DNA of 64,000 nucleotides from Struthio camelus (taxonomy: Eukaryota; Chordata; Aves; Struthioniformes; Struthionidae): NCBI RefSeq assembly GCF_040807025.1, contig NC_090946.1:82954641-83018640 (forward strand), given 5' to 3'. A program made the position numbers and the translations under genes. Numbering within the stretch: position 1 is the first letter of the stretch; every line of letters starts with the position of its first letter. The notes beneath the pieces were generated by a model, which worked only from the letters and a program-made list of their open reading frames with translations, was not told the DNA's origin and did no database searches. Shown here piece by piece: positions 50,446 through 62,700 of this stretch.

Positions 50446-53315
50446 GGCGGGCCCGGCGCAGCCCTGGAGCGCGGAGGAGCTGCGCAGCCCGGCGCTGCCC
50501 AAGAAGGACATCATCAAGTTCCTGCAGGAGCACGCGGCGCAGGCGGTGCGGGGGCGGCGGGGCGGGCCGGGCCGGGCCGCGGGGCGCGGGGCTCCGGGCG
50601 CGGCGCTCACCGTCTCGGCCGTGTCTTGCAGTTCCTGGCGGAGCACAAGCTGCTGGGGCAGGTGAAGAACGTGGCCAAGACGGCGAACAAGGAGCAGCTC
50701 ATCGCGGCCTACACGCAGCTCTTCCTGACGCAGGTCCGGGCCGGGGCCGGGGGGGCGGCGGGGAGGGGGGGCGGCGGGGGCTGACGGCTGCCGCCCCCCT
50801 CCCCTCCCCTCCCCTCCCCTCCCCTCCCCTCGCAGCGCTTTAAGGGCTCGGAGGGCGCGGAGAAGGCGGCGGAGAGGGCGAAGCCCGCCAAGGAGAAGGC
50901 GGAGGAGGCCAAGGAGAAGGCGGCCAAGCCCGAGGAGGCCGTCGAGGAGGTAGGTGGGCGCCCCGGAGGCGGCTGGGGGCCTTCGCGTCGCCTCCAGCCG
51001 GCCCTCTGCTTTACCCCCCCCCGCTTCCGCGCCGCTGTCGCGCCCAGGCGCCGAACAACGCGGCCGGTCGTGTCCTCGAACCAGCCGCCTCCGCGGTCTC
51101 GACCGCGCTTAGCCTGAGACCGGGTGACGCAGCGGTCGTAACTCTTGCTTTTTTTATAAACTCAGGGTCCACCAAAATACACCAAATCAATTTTAAAGAA
51201 GGGTGATAAAACCAACTTTCCGAAGAAAGGAGACACCGTTCATTGCTGGTATACGGGAAAACTGCAGGACGGAACCGTCTTTGATACCAACGTTCAAACA
51301 AGTAAGGTCACGTATATATCGGCTTTTGTCTCATGCGGACGCGGAGGACGTTAGCGGGACTCATCAGGCAGGCTTGGGCAGCGGCTCGCTTCTGGAAGGT
51401 TTGCGTGGCCAGAGTCCCGATAAACTGCTTTCATCCCCATCCGGCAGTGTCCTTGCACTCCGTTCTGAGAGTCAGTTTTTCCATGAGAGAAGGCAGGGCA
51501 TTATTTTAGGACCGGCTTGTGTAAAGTGATACCTGGTGCATCTGGCCAGAGCTCAAGTTTGGTATTTTCCAGGCCACAGATAACGTGCAATATGGGTGTT
51601 TGGTCAGCCTGGAGACTTAGTTAAGAGGAAAGATGATTCTCACCCTGGTACTTTTAACTTATCTGCAGAACTCGTGCACTTACAGTGTAGCCAGCTTCTC
51701 CAGGTGGGCTGCTCTCGGTGTACTTCTGTAATAAACCCTTAAACGTGGGGGCCTTGGAACAACAGTGCTTTGAAATAGTCTGGTTCACCATATCTACTTC
51801 GGACAAGTATACTAGTGTTTTTGTTACTGTTTTGATCTGAGAGTTTAGGTGTATGAAATTCTGAGGTAAATAATATGTTTAGCACAGTTGAGAGGAAGAG
51901 CAAAGCTGTCATTGAAATACTCTGATCTGTCTTACTTGTTTTGTAATGTTTTTATAAAAGATTGTATTGAAAGCAAAATTGGTTCTCTATTGACGTTTTG
52001 CTTCACCTCTGCATGTATTACATGTATGTTCAACTTCAGTAGTGCAGAAAAAGAAGTCTTTTAGGTTCACTGGATCATTTTCTGCAGGATGCAGATCAAC
52101 TTCAGCTCTTTGTGGAATATTTAATAAAAACAGTCAGTGCATAGCACTAAAGTTTTACGCAATGAGCTGCTGTTCTGAGTGAAAGAATAAATAATAGGAA
52201 CTACCAGGAAATCTATCTGTGTGCTATAATTAAAAATATTATAAAAAACAGATCTTTATGTAAAGCACAATCATAATAGTAATTTTAGATGGAAGTACGG
52301 CATGTGCTGGTGTGATGTTAAAGCAAATTAACATAAAACTGTCTTTCAGGTTCAAAGAAGAAAAAAGCAGCCAAACCTTTAAGTTTCAAAGTTGGCATAG
52401 GAAAAGTTATCAGAGGTGTAAGTAAGCCATTAATGACTCCCTAAAAATCCTCAAGATTTTTTCAGTCTGCAGAATTTATCACTGGGAAGCAAATTTTGAG
52501 CTGCTGTTCTTGTTTCTTTGGGGGGGGGGTGGTAAGAGACAAGTTGAAAGCTTTTACATCAGCAGGATGTAATATTTTTGCAGATGCATTCATCCATCTT
52601 CAGTGTCATTTCTCTCGTTAAATAGTATGTGGAAAACAGTTTTACAACTACATGTTCCTCAGGACAGGTACAGTCTCTTATGCATTTATGTGTAGCGCTT
52701 TGCACAGTGGACAAGATTAGTTACTGGGTTCCTGGGGCTCTACTGCTGTACACACACACACAGCATGTTATTAGTCAATCAAAATATTTTTTTGCTCTCA
52801 GCATCTTTTCGTATTTACCTCAAGTACCTCTTCCTGCATAGGTTAGTTCATCAATCCTGAAACTCCAGGCTCTAATTGCTGACATGTATTGAAAATAGGT
52901 GATGTAGTGCCTATTCTCTGAATTTTTCTTCAAAATCCTGAAGAGCCAAACAAGAGAGAACCCCATTCAGTGAAGCTTGCTGTAATTCCTCTACTGTATC
53001 CAGCACTGAGTGTTACAGTAGTGCAGTTAGAAGCTGTGTGAGAGGATTATCTAAGTTAGCCTAAAAGTACTAAGTAGAAGAACCAAATGAAGAAGAATCA
53101 GAAGCACGTTCATCTGCTTGTCTAAATCTTGAAGTCACAGGTACTCGTGTAAGCTTGGTGTCTGGGAGAAACCAGCTTATGCACAAATGAGGCGCTTCAC
53201 TGTGCATCTTGCTGCTGCTGCTGAGCCAACGGTGAAATTGGTGGCTGTTAGTACAGGATACGAATATCTTATGCTTGCACTACTTACAAAATGAATACAC
53301 ATGCACACACATGCG

Positions 53316-53372
<57 letters not shown>

Positions 53373-55209
53373 GTATATATACACACACACAGAGAACTTC
53401 CCATACTGCTGCTATGCAGGAAAAAGGCCTTTATGTCTGACTCTGGATTGGAGTTGGAAAGGGCATAACGTCCCTGGGCTTGTGTGCAGTGCTGCCAAAG
53501 AAACAGTCACCTGGCTTTCTCTTAGTCTCTTGGTGCAGCGCTCCGGTTCTGTATGGCTGCCAGGTATTGGCAGTTTTAGGACACTGAGTAGCAGCTCTTC
53601 TTTGTGAAATGCTGATACAGTGCGCAACTGTTAACAGTAGCTGTGAGGCAGTGTGGGTGAGAGACTTCAAGAAGGACAAGTGCTGAAATAAAACCAGGCC
53701 TTAGGCATCAGCCTTAAAAATAAGGCTAATCCATTGACAATGCACACTAGTAAGGAGAGAGAGGCAAACCAGTTAGTGCCACGTACGTGTTGTCCAGCTG
53801 TGAAACGTTCTGAAACTGCGGATACTTGCATCGAAATGTTTACTCCATCAGTTTACTGGTATCTTCACACCATGAGATCATGAACCCAGAGTATGATGTC
53901 CAGACTAATTTGGGAAAGGGGAACATCCGGTGGGGGAGAATGCTTCCACATATAAAAAGAATATATAAAACTACCTCACAGCGTATACTCTTGGGTGGGT
54001 GAACAAGCTGGGAAGAACTATGCGTTATTGCGCAGGTATTTAGAGAAACAAGTTGGGAAAGCATGTAAAATAGACGTTCTTCAGTGCATTAAGACCCTTT
54101 TTGTTTTTTTAGTGGGATGAAGCTCTCTTAACAATGAGTAAAGGAGAGAAAGCTCAACTGGAAATTGAACCTGAATGGGCTTATGGCAAGAAAGGGCAGC
54201 CTGATGCTAAGTATCCTTTCATGATCAATTACTTATTACTATTTTAAGCAACTTGGAAATGCTTGGCAGAAAAACTGCATTGCAGAGAGGGATATAAAGG
54301 GGGCGTGCTCATTTGCTGCTGGTAGCAGGTTTCAACGTTAAGGAGCACAACACAAAGCTGCTCTGCAGAGCAGCTCCTCTAGGGTGCACTGCATCCAGCT
54401 GACAGTTCCTTGAGAACAAGGATAACTTTCTGTTGATGTCTGCCTGCTTTTTTATTTAAGCTGCTTGTAAATGTTTATTCCCTCAGCACAAATGGATGTA
54501 CTAAGTGTAGTAGGGAGGTGGGAGGAAAAGTTTCTGCTGCTACTGTATAGAGTGGTTAAAACTGGCTAGAAGCTCTGGTCTTCTAGAAGGTTCTGGGATA
54601 CAACTGAAACACAGGAGGATTGAATTGAGCTACCCCTGCAGAACTTTTTGCTGCAGTCGTGTTTGTATTGTCTGTCCACTCTTCCTGCTGGTTTCACAAG
54701 GCTGGGAAGTGATTTTCTCTCCTGCTCTCATCTTGTGTGCTGATAATTTAAATAGTTGTCTAACAGAAGTGGAATGATTTTTTTTTTTGTCTTCAAATAG
54801 GACATTCTAACTTCCCAGAGAAAGACCAGTGCTAGTGTCCCAAAAGGGAGACAGCACTTAAGCAGTTAGTTTAAAACTCAGCTGTTTGTCTTACAAAGAA
54901 TTAGAATAATGAGAACTATGTCTTAGGATAAAAGGCGTAGCTGCAGAACTGGTACTGAATGTCTCTTATGAGCACTCATGTTAAACAGCAGCTGTGATTA
55001 CATACTAAATACAGGATGTTAAAACGGGTAAGTGAAATGTAAAACTGACACCTGAGCAACAGGAGAACAGGTGATAAATCACTTAACATTGATCTATAAA
55101 CTAACTTAATTATGTTTTTTTTTTTTTATAAGCTTCCTTAACTTATGCAAACAGGATACCACCAAATGCAAAACTCTTCTTTGAAGTGGAATTGGTGGAT
55201 ATTGAGTGA
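50438..55209 (+). CDS. FKBP3: FKBP3 (FKBP25), nuclear FK506-binding peptidyl-prolyl cis-trans isomerase
   Basis: FKBP3 is a nuclear prolyl isomerase that binds rapamycin more strongly than FK506 and also binds nucleic acid. Exons: 50438-50545, 50632-50733, 50836-50949, 51166-51301, 52350-52417, 54113-54210 and 55155-55209. All are in phase and give 226 residues (human 224). Residues 1-70 form the basic tilted helix bundle ([30 protein letters not shown]). Residues 71-108 are a Lys/Glu/Ala-rich linker that differs strongly from mammals. Residues about 109-226 are the PPIase domain ([52 protein letters not shown]), ending in [10 protein letters not shown]. The first three introns are tiny (86, 102 and 216 bases) and GC-rich, while the 3' introns are longer and AT-rich. 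The ATG has a strong Kozak context inside a YY1-type motif. The gene is head-to-head with FANCM and tail-to-tail with PRPF39, as in human. Confidence 0.97.
50794..50831 (+). repeat. (CCCCT)n pentanucleotide microsatellite forming the polypyrimidine tract of FKBP3 intron 2
   Basis: About seven tandem CCCCT units run directly into the CGCAG acceptor at 50831-50835. In a 102-base intron this repeat is the whole polypyrimidine tract. The minus strand is (AGGGG)n, a potential G-quadruplex former. Confidence 0.9.
51302..55154 (+). other. FKBP3 introns 4, 5 and 6
   Basis: Introns 51302-52349, 52418-54112 and 54211-55154. Apart from the compound microsatellite at 53296-53392 and short homopolymers, no element was recognised and no C/D-box snoRNA signature was noticed. 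Confidence 0.7.
53296..53392. repeat. Compound (CA)n/(TA)n microsatellite in FKBP3 intron 5
   Basis: Alternating purine-pyrimidine sequence: interrupted CA and CG dinucleotides, then a long CA run, about ten TA units and a second CA run. Such tracts can adopt Z-DNA and are length-variable. Confidence 0.95.
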
Positions 55210-56730
55210 AATGAAGAATTTTCTTTGCTGCTGGGAATCCATTTATGAGCAAGAAAGCTTCCGACAACTACAGTTTTGCTCTTGTAACTTCAGGATATAG
55301 TTACAACTGTGGCCTTGTATTGAAATCAAGTTCCCCCCCCAACTGCTGTACAGTAACATACCACTAAAGAAAACATAGTTTATACATGCAAACGATCTGA
55401 CTTCTTTATGTGTGTAGGCTCACCTCAAAAATTATTTCTCCTAGTGTGGGGAAAAAATTGCTCAAGTCTCCAGTAAACTGTTAGAGTGGAAACAGACCCA
55501 TCTTGAACTTCCATGATTGTTTTTACTATCCCTTCCAGTCCCAAGTAATCTTTTACTGCAAAGTATTTTCTTCAAGAGTTAGCTCCGGTCTTTGGTAATT
55601 CACTTTTTCAGCTTTAGCTTCAGTGTAGCTGCTAAATTTTACTACAGTAGTAACCCAACAATTTTAATTAGACTTAGAATATTTGAAGAGTGAAAGAGGG
55701 AAAAGTGAAGAAAAAAATTGACATTAATATGCTAAGCATTGCTCAAATTAAGAAAAAACCCTTCAGGTCAGGTGCTACTAAAATTATCCTTCAACGACAT
55801 TTTAGAATGGACATGCTCATGGCTGTCATGAGCTGTTTCTAGAGCACAGACACAAACACAAGTTAGTTTGAACAGTTGTTGAATTGAGAATCTGAAATTC
55901 TTACTCTTAGCTTGAATGAGAAAATCCAAGAAAGCTCAAAGAACTACTGAATTCCTTGCTTTTATTACGAAAATGAGAATGATCACTTTGATCAAAATGA
56001 AAAAAGTTTGCTCACACTGTGTACATGAAAAACTCTAGATACAAAAATCCATCCCAAACACAGTTTGTGCTTTTAAAAAAGAATGCAACATCATTTTGCA
56101 CTGCATTTTAATTTTTGACCCCCACATAAAATAGAAAATACATATCACAGCTTACAAAGGCTGCCATCTTCATCTGAAGAGTTTCAATCATGACAATATA
56201 AACAGTGGTCTGGGCTTTGCTCACCGGGGTGTGGGAAAAGATTTCATGATCGAAGCAGGTTATGAATTTTTGGTTGGAGAGGAGAGCAGGTGAAAGGACA
56301 GCTTTGCTCGTGAACTGGCAGCCTTCCCTGACCTGCTTGTTTCCTGTAGCAGCCATTGTGGCTAACACTGGTCATCAGAAATGCTTTTTAAAAAAAAAAA
56401 AAAAGCTACAGCTTTACTGATTTTTAAGTCTACGGAATCATTATGAAACTGCAAAAAAAATTTCCTCAAATAATATCTCCATAAGTTAGTGCAGGGAAAT
56501 AAAGAAATGCATTTATGGTAAACTAGCAGTGTACAGAGAGACCATTTATCAGTTACCAACACACGAATCTTGCTTCACACATACCCTGTGAACATCAGCT
56601 CATTTCACATGCAAAAGACCAAATAGCAGGTATTACAACAGTTCTTTCACATCCCTAATTTAGAAAAATATATCTTTTAATCCATCTTTGTTGAAACTGC
56701 ACGATGAACTTCACTCACTCTTCTTTCTGA
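55210..56730. other. FKBP3-PRPF39 convergent 3' UTR region
   Basis: The two stop codons face each other 1.5 kb apart. The PRPF39 3' UTR probably covers 55940-56730. For FKBP3 no canonical AATAAA was seen on the plus strand; an AGTAAA near 55471 is a weak candidate. The two 3' ends may approach or overlap. Confidence 0.6.
55961..55966 (-). promoter_or_regulatory. Candidate polyadenylation signal of PRPF39 (AATAAA)
   Basis: TTTATT on the plus strand reads AATAAA on the minus strand, 765 bases beyond the PRPF39 stop. It is the first canonical hexamer I saw in the right orientation and implies a 3' UTR of roughly 0.8 kb. Confidence 0.55.
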
Positions 56731-59700
56731 TCAAGGAGGAGGATAATACTGTCCATAATTCCATGCATTCTGGTAGTTGTACTAGGAAAAAAAAAAAATG
56801 TTATGAGGTAAGTCAGAATACTCATGTTCCATGACCTCAATGTGATATAAAGGGCAGAACAATTGAGGGTGTTTCTATGCTATTCAAAGCCTGTGGGTTA
56901 GCAGAAACTCTGAAAAACCTTACAAGATCCTCTGAAAATCAATTTTGTTACTGAAGCAAAATTGGCACCCAATTCAGTCACAAGTCAGCAATCAGATTTT
57001 TTTAAACACGAGTCAGTGCAGCAGCCGGTATTGCTGCCTGCAATGTTTGTAGCTGCTTCAAAAAAAAAAAAAAAAACACACCTGAGGAGCCTTCACATAT
57101 GGTTGGTCAGAGGTTCGATCTCGTTCCTCAGATTCTCCCTTTGGTACCTAATCTACAGCTCCTTGTCACTTCCACATTCAACAGAATCTCACAAGAGGAA
57201 GAGGGAAGGGAATGATCAGAAAGTAATGAAAACAGGAATATTGCATCTATGGGAGAGTCTGTGTCCTAGCTTCATGCTCCGTATTACGGCAAACCCCACC
57301 AGATGGGAGAGGAAGGTAGAGTCTCGTAGTGCCGTAACACTACTCCCCCTTCAAATCTATTGGCTTGCAGCTAGCAGAGACCATCAGTATATTTTAGGCT
57401 TGGGAGATGGCTTTATGGCCACCAGTTGCAGCCCCAATTGTCTCACTTAGGTTGGCATTTAGCAGCATAATGTTCTCAGGTGTGTTGCGGACAAAGGTCT
57501 CCAACCTCTCAGAGTTTCCACAATGTCTGCTATCCTAAAGCAGATTTTGAAATGTGGGAAAGGCATTTCAACCACAGGACTAAGATCTTTATAAACCGTG
57601 TAATTTTACTGCTCGCATGCCTCTGTGGCCTAATACTGAGTAGAGTTCCCCAGGTTGGGCGAGACACCTTGCACTGCCTGGCTTCGGAAGGAACATTTCT
57701 CTGTGACACGGACACCTCCAAAACAGGGTTATAGAGCTGTGCGCTTATGTCATATCTGCAGCCACTGTTCTCGTTTGCCTGACGAGATCTGATCCCTAGC
57801 TCCTTACAGCCTGAACAAAAGCTTTCCTCAACTGCTTCAGCAAGCGTTTCAGTTGAACACTACAACTCACAACCAACAAGAAAAGCATTCCCAGCCCACA
57901 CTACACGACTCATCCCAGCTGAGGGGGCACCAGCAGGGCCCACGTTTGGTAGTATTAATCTCACACAGAAAGGACAGATGTTGAAGCTCAGACTTTATGA
58001 CCTGTCCCTTGTTCAAGTCAGAATACCGAAATGGACTGTCCCTCTAGAAGCAAGCAGAGCATGTGTCGGAGCCCTCGCTACCTCAAGCGAGGAGGAAACC
58101 TCTTACGTTACTGAAGGAAATGCTTGTATTACTGATTCAGTCTTTATGCCCCTTTATGCCCCTATAAAAGACAAAATGAAATAGCATGCAAGAATAGCCT
58201 CAAACAGACAAGCTGTTTAACAGATTGATCTTGCATGTTATCATGCACTACTGCAATAGAATCCACACTGATGTGACAAGCAGTAATACTCTGAAAAAAT
58301 AACTATGAAAACACTTAGTAAATTGGCATCCCAAGGTGACTTCCCTGGGCAAAAAAGTTTCAGCACAAAACAGGTCTATTACCCTTAGCCAGGAATGCCC
58401 TTAATTGCTGTTACACTTCCTTTTACACAAAGAGAAGAGCCTGCCACATAATCTCCTAATTTTTCTCCGCCTTACAAAGATATAAATTTACACAAAAGGA
58501 AGAAGGAGCTATAAAATTTATCGCAAGCTTTCGTTGCCAGCTGACACTCGGCCACAGACTGAAGAAAGTCGCTGAGAAAACAATAATTTGCATATATTCA
58601 GCAAACACGTCAGAAGAAGCAATCAAAGCATACCTACCTGATACCAGGCATTATAGTTGTATGCTGCCTGATTGACTTGCATGTCTCCATCCATCATCTG
58701 TGCTGATGCCAAACTTGGGTCATCTGGGTGCATTTTTTTTTCATCTGGCTCCTCTGATCTGCAAAGTTAAAATATGCTTGTAAACAGTATCTTAAATTCT
58801 AAAATTTTCTTTATACATTACACTTACTACACAAAAATAAGTAATATTTGCAAAATCGGTGGGTGACCCGTCCAAACAGGAAAACAGGATTTGATTTAGA
58901 GAAAGACTGTATACGGTGCTTCAGAACAATGGTCTGCTTTTTAAATTATTATGGTTCTTAAACCTAGACATCAAACATCAAGCTTCTGCTCAGAGACTGT
59001 TACTTTTTGGCAGTATTATTTAATGTTTCTGTGATACATAATTTAAAAATGTTATTTTCTCCAGTAAGTCTGTTTCCAAATATTTAAGCCAGTTGTATAC
59101 CCCTACCTGGGGTATACTTTTCAGTGATTTAAAAAAAAGTGATGTCCTTGTAGTGGTAACTAGAAGCATGGATGTAAGTGCTGGCCATGCCTAAGCGTCT
59201 AAGGCCATGCCTGTTCAGGTATCAGACAGAATAAAAGTTGCCTAAATAATCACTCCCAGATGACTGAAGAAAAGCAAATTTGCCTATGTTAAGTTTCCAG
59301 AAGCAATTTCCTAAGGAGCCATTAGTCCAAGTATTTCTTGTTTTAGATTTAACCAGTTGCATATATGGATATTTTACAGGACTTCTGGAAGATGAAGACT
59401 GAACTGCTGCTCTGTTCAATGTATGTATGTACAAGGAGACTGGGTTGGCTTTTTAATCAGTTGCAGCCACAGTGCCCCTCTATTGTGATAACTGTACAGT
59501 TAAGATTAGAGAGAGGTTTATTGCCCACTCCTAGTGGGCAATTCCAGCTGTTGTCTAAAAACAGTTCAGACAGTTTTACTTGCTGAATTTGGGGTAATTT
59601 AAAGCAGTGTCTTTCTTTGTATGAATTAAAACTCCACATTTGAAAGTCTTCATTTCTATTTCAGCTCCATCCTCCTACGCATTCTGCTAGTCTATTCTAA

Positions 59701-62700
59701 AGCACAAATTGTCTGTATACGAACTATTTCTGGCTCATAGTTTTAAACACCCTTAACAATCTGGCATACCTTAAAACCTCCTACACATAAACCATAAAAG
59801 AAGTATGAGACTTAAAAATGCAGTTATTTCTATGGCTGGAATAGACAGAGTCGGCTTACAGAACTGCAACTGATTCAAGTTCTAACAGCTTTTCCTTTTT
59901 TACATATTTGATAATGGCACTTAACTTACTTCAAAGCTTTAAGTCAGAGACAAAAAAGTTACTGGACCGCTGTAAGTGAGACGCGTTTAATGATTCTTGT
60001 TTTTACACGTAGCGAATACAGATCCCAGTAATTTTAAGAACCGTTGAGATTCAAATGCTATAAGAAATAGGAAAGCGTAACTCTCCATTTCACAGGTCCT
60101 AAAAAACAGTCTCTGATGATCATTCTCTGAACTATTTTTAAAGCATTTCCAAAATCCTTTGTATCAGATATAGTTCAGTATAACACATGTTCCCACTACC
60201 AATACTGTGTAACCTATTGGGTTAGTTTAAATTTTCAGGTGAACAGACTTCCTACCCGTTCTCTGCTTTCCTTTTTAAAGAGTCCTGCTCCTGTAGAAGC
60301 GCCTGATGTTCATCATACGCATCCAAAAGCCTAAAGGAAACAAAATTAAACTTTTGCTCACAATTTCCACGTAAAAATTTTAAATACATTTTAAAATGGT
60401 AGCTCATGTATCTATTGCAAACTGCAATAACGGAAACATTTTAAATTAAACTTAATTATAATCAAATTAAAAGTTTCATCAAAATCAGAGTGATCCATCA
60501 TGAAGATAAGAAAGCCAGAAAAACACCATTAGTTTGAAGGGAGATTCCACACTGCATAAAAATGAATGTTATCAGAAACGCTAGCTAAGAAATCCCTAAC
60601 TTGCTAAACTTTTAGCTTACTTAATGCAGTTGTTTCATAAATTTAGTTTATGAATAAATTTTTTAAGACTTGCTTGCGATACAGCTGCTCCTCCCAACAA
60701 TGATTGCATTATGTAGGCTAGCTGTTGATACTGCCCAGAGCAGCACTGATGTTCAGAATACACATTTATTCAAATAGCAAGAATCAGTATTACACAAAAT
60801 TAAAACAATTCTGAAGTACTACCTACAGCCTTTTCCCAAATAGCATGGTGAATTCAATGCAGCCATATTATTATTGATATATCAATAATAGTGGCACTTC
60901 CTAACCAAAATTTAAACAAGTATCTAGATTACTTTTATCTGCTGCATATTGCAATTTACAAAGTAACAAATGAAAACTGAATACTTATTCGAATAAGTAG
61001 AGTAAGTATTTATTTAGAGTCTTATTTTAAGTGAATACTTAGTTCTATCCTCTAGATTACTTGGGAACTTAAAACTACATTTTGTTTGGTCTGTTTATGA
61101 TCCCAAAGTTGCACGCTTCGCTGCCATGCAAGCTCGTATGCTAAGAGTCAGCAGAAATTATGGACAGCTATTCCTAAAAACATACAAAGCATGAAAAACT
61201 AACTTATGGCTAGTCTTCCCAAGCAAGTTAGCTGTAAAATGTAAATAAAAACAAGGGCTTATTTTACCATAGAGAATTAAGGGGAAAAAAGCATGTCCGG
61301 TATTTAATTAAGAAGTTGCACTTCCGGTATGTGAACCTACTGCATAAAAGCATTTTCTTTTTAATGTTTAGACACGCTAACAAAGGTGATGGGATTTTGG
61401 GAACTCAAGCAGCAATTCCGAGGTTATTGAAGAATAAAATTGTATCTCTGTCACAAAACGCTTCACTTCCTCTTTGAAGGACACCCTCCTTCATGCCCTT
61501 AACCTCTTCTTACAATTTTCACTTGCTAAGGTTGACAGCTTTGCTCTATAAAGTGTTAGGTATTTCAGAGAAAAGGAGATTAATTTTCTGAAAAAAGCTT
61601 CCTTTAAAAAAAAAAAAAAAAAAAAAAAAGAGGATGTGGTTCCGGCACCTATCTGTTAAGAGAATTTAGCGCACAAAGAAAAAAAGTTAATGGATGCCCA
61701 ACCTCTTCCCCATCACTTTTACAAGCACATCTTTTGGTGACCTTAATATGGCCATTGCCCATATTAAATCTTACTGGTTTACATCAGAACCAAAATCTTC
61801 AAGAAATTCTACTTTTCGCTGAGAAAATGTAATCCTCATTTTTATAGACAAGGCGCCATGGACAGCTTTATCAAAACAGCTCAAGATGTTTTCTTCATTT
61901 TGCTTGAGATCTCCACTGTACTCCATTTCAAGTAAGTTGAGATAAAGTTTTGTATTTTCCTGTGGGGGGAAGAAAAATGCTTGTATGGCAAGTTGTACAC
62001 CTGTCATGTTATATATTTAACACTACATAATACTATATACACCAAAACTTTTGCATCATAAATATATGCTATGGAATAGTCAATACAAAGATCTTCTCTC
62101 TGTATTGGTCATCTTTGACCTGGTTTGTTTCATAAACAAATAAAAAGCGATCTAATATTACAAAAACAGGTATTACAGTTTAATATTAAGATTTGAAGGG
62201 GCAAATATTTCTGTGGCTATACAAAGTGATTCAAGAATACCGCCTACATTATTCATTTTGTTGGCCTTGAAATGCAAACATTCTTATATTGTTTCAGTTT
62301 CTAGAAGGGGAAACAATAAAGAGTATGAAGTGCACTGCGCATCTGATGAGAAAAGATTTAGAAGTTGTAAACTTGTAGATTTGCAAGCCACAAATTTGGC
62401 AACATCAGTTTAGAGGGACTAGTGTCTCCACGTAGTAATGAAACATTACATACAGTTAGAACATCTGTCATCATTGTTGCCGTATTTAAAAATATGGTTC
62501 AGAAAAAGAAAAAAATACCATGAGTCTGTTTTTATACAGCAATAAGGAAACACATACGGGGTCATTTTCTATGGCTTCTGACAGCACTTCTCTTGCCTTT
62601 GGGAGATTTTTCTGTACTTTGAAGAGATGTCGAGCTAATTTGATGGCATAAAACGACGCTTCACTAATTGATCTGGCATTCCTAATAGCATCTTGAAGGA

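Noticed and set aside
49442-50646. Long open frames (up to 361 codons) on both strands across the promoter array, with repeats such as DCTSRHAPG
   Set aside because: They are by-products of a tandem repeat without stop codons in several frames. They appear on both strands and in multiple frames, overlap the shared promoter and FKBP3 exon 1, and resemble no protein family.
56108-56368. 86-codon minus-strand open frame near PRPF39
   Set aside because: Falls inside the predicted PRPF39 3' UTR, with no family similarity.
57100-57130. GGTTCGATCTC resembling a tRNA B box in a PRPF39 intron
   Set aside because: No A box at the proper distance and no cloverleaf arms can be drawn. A chance match.
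60490-60540. Second C/D-snoRNA candidate in a PRPF39 intron (ATGATGG on the minus strand)
   Set aside because: The box C is imperfect, and no box D with a complementary terminal stem was found at suitable distance.
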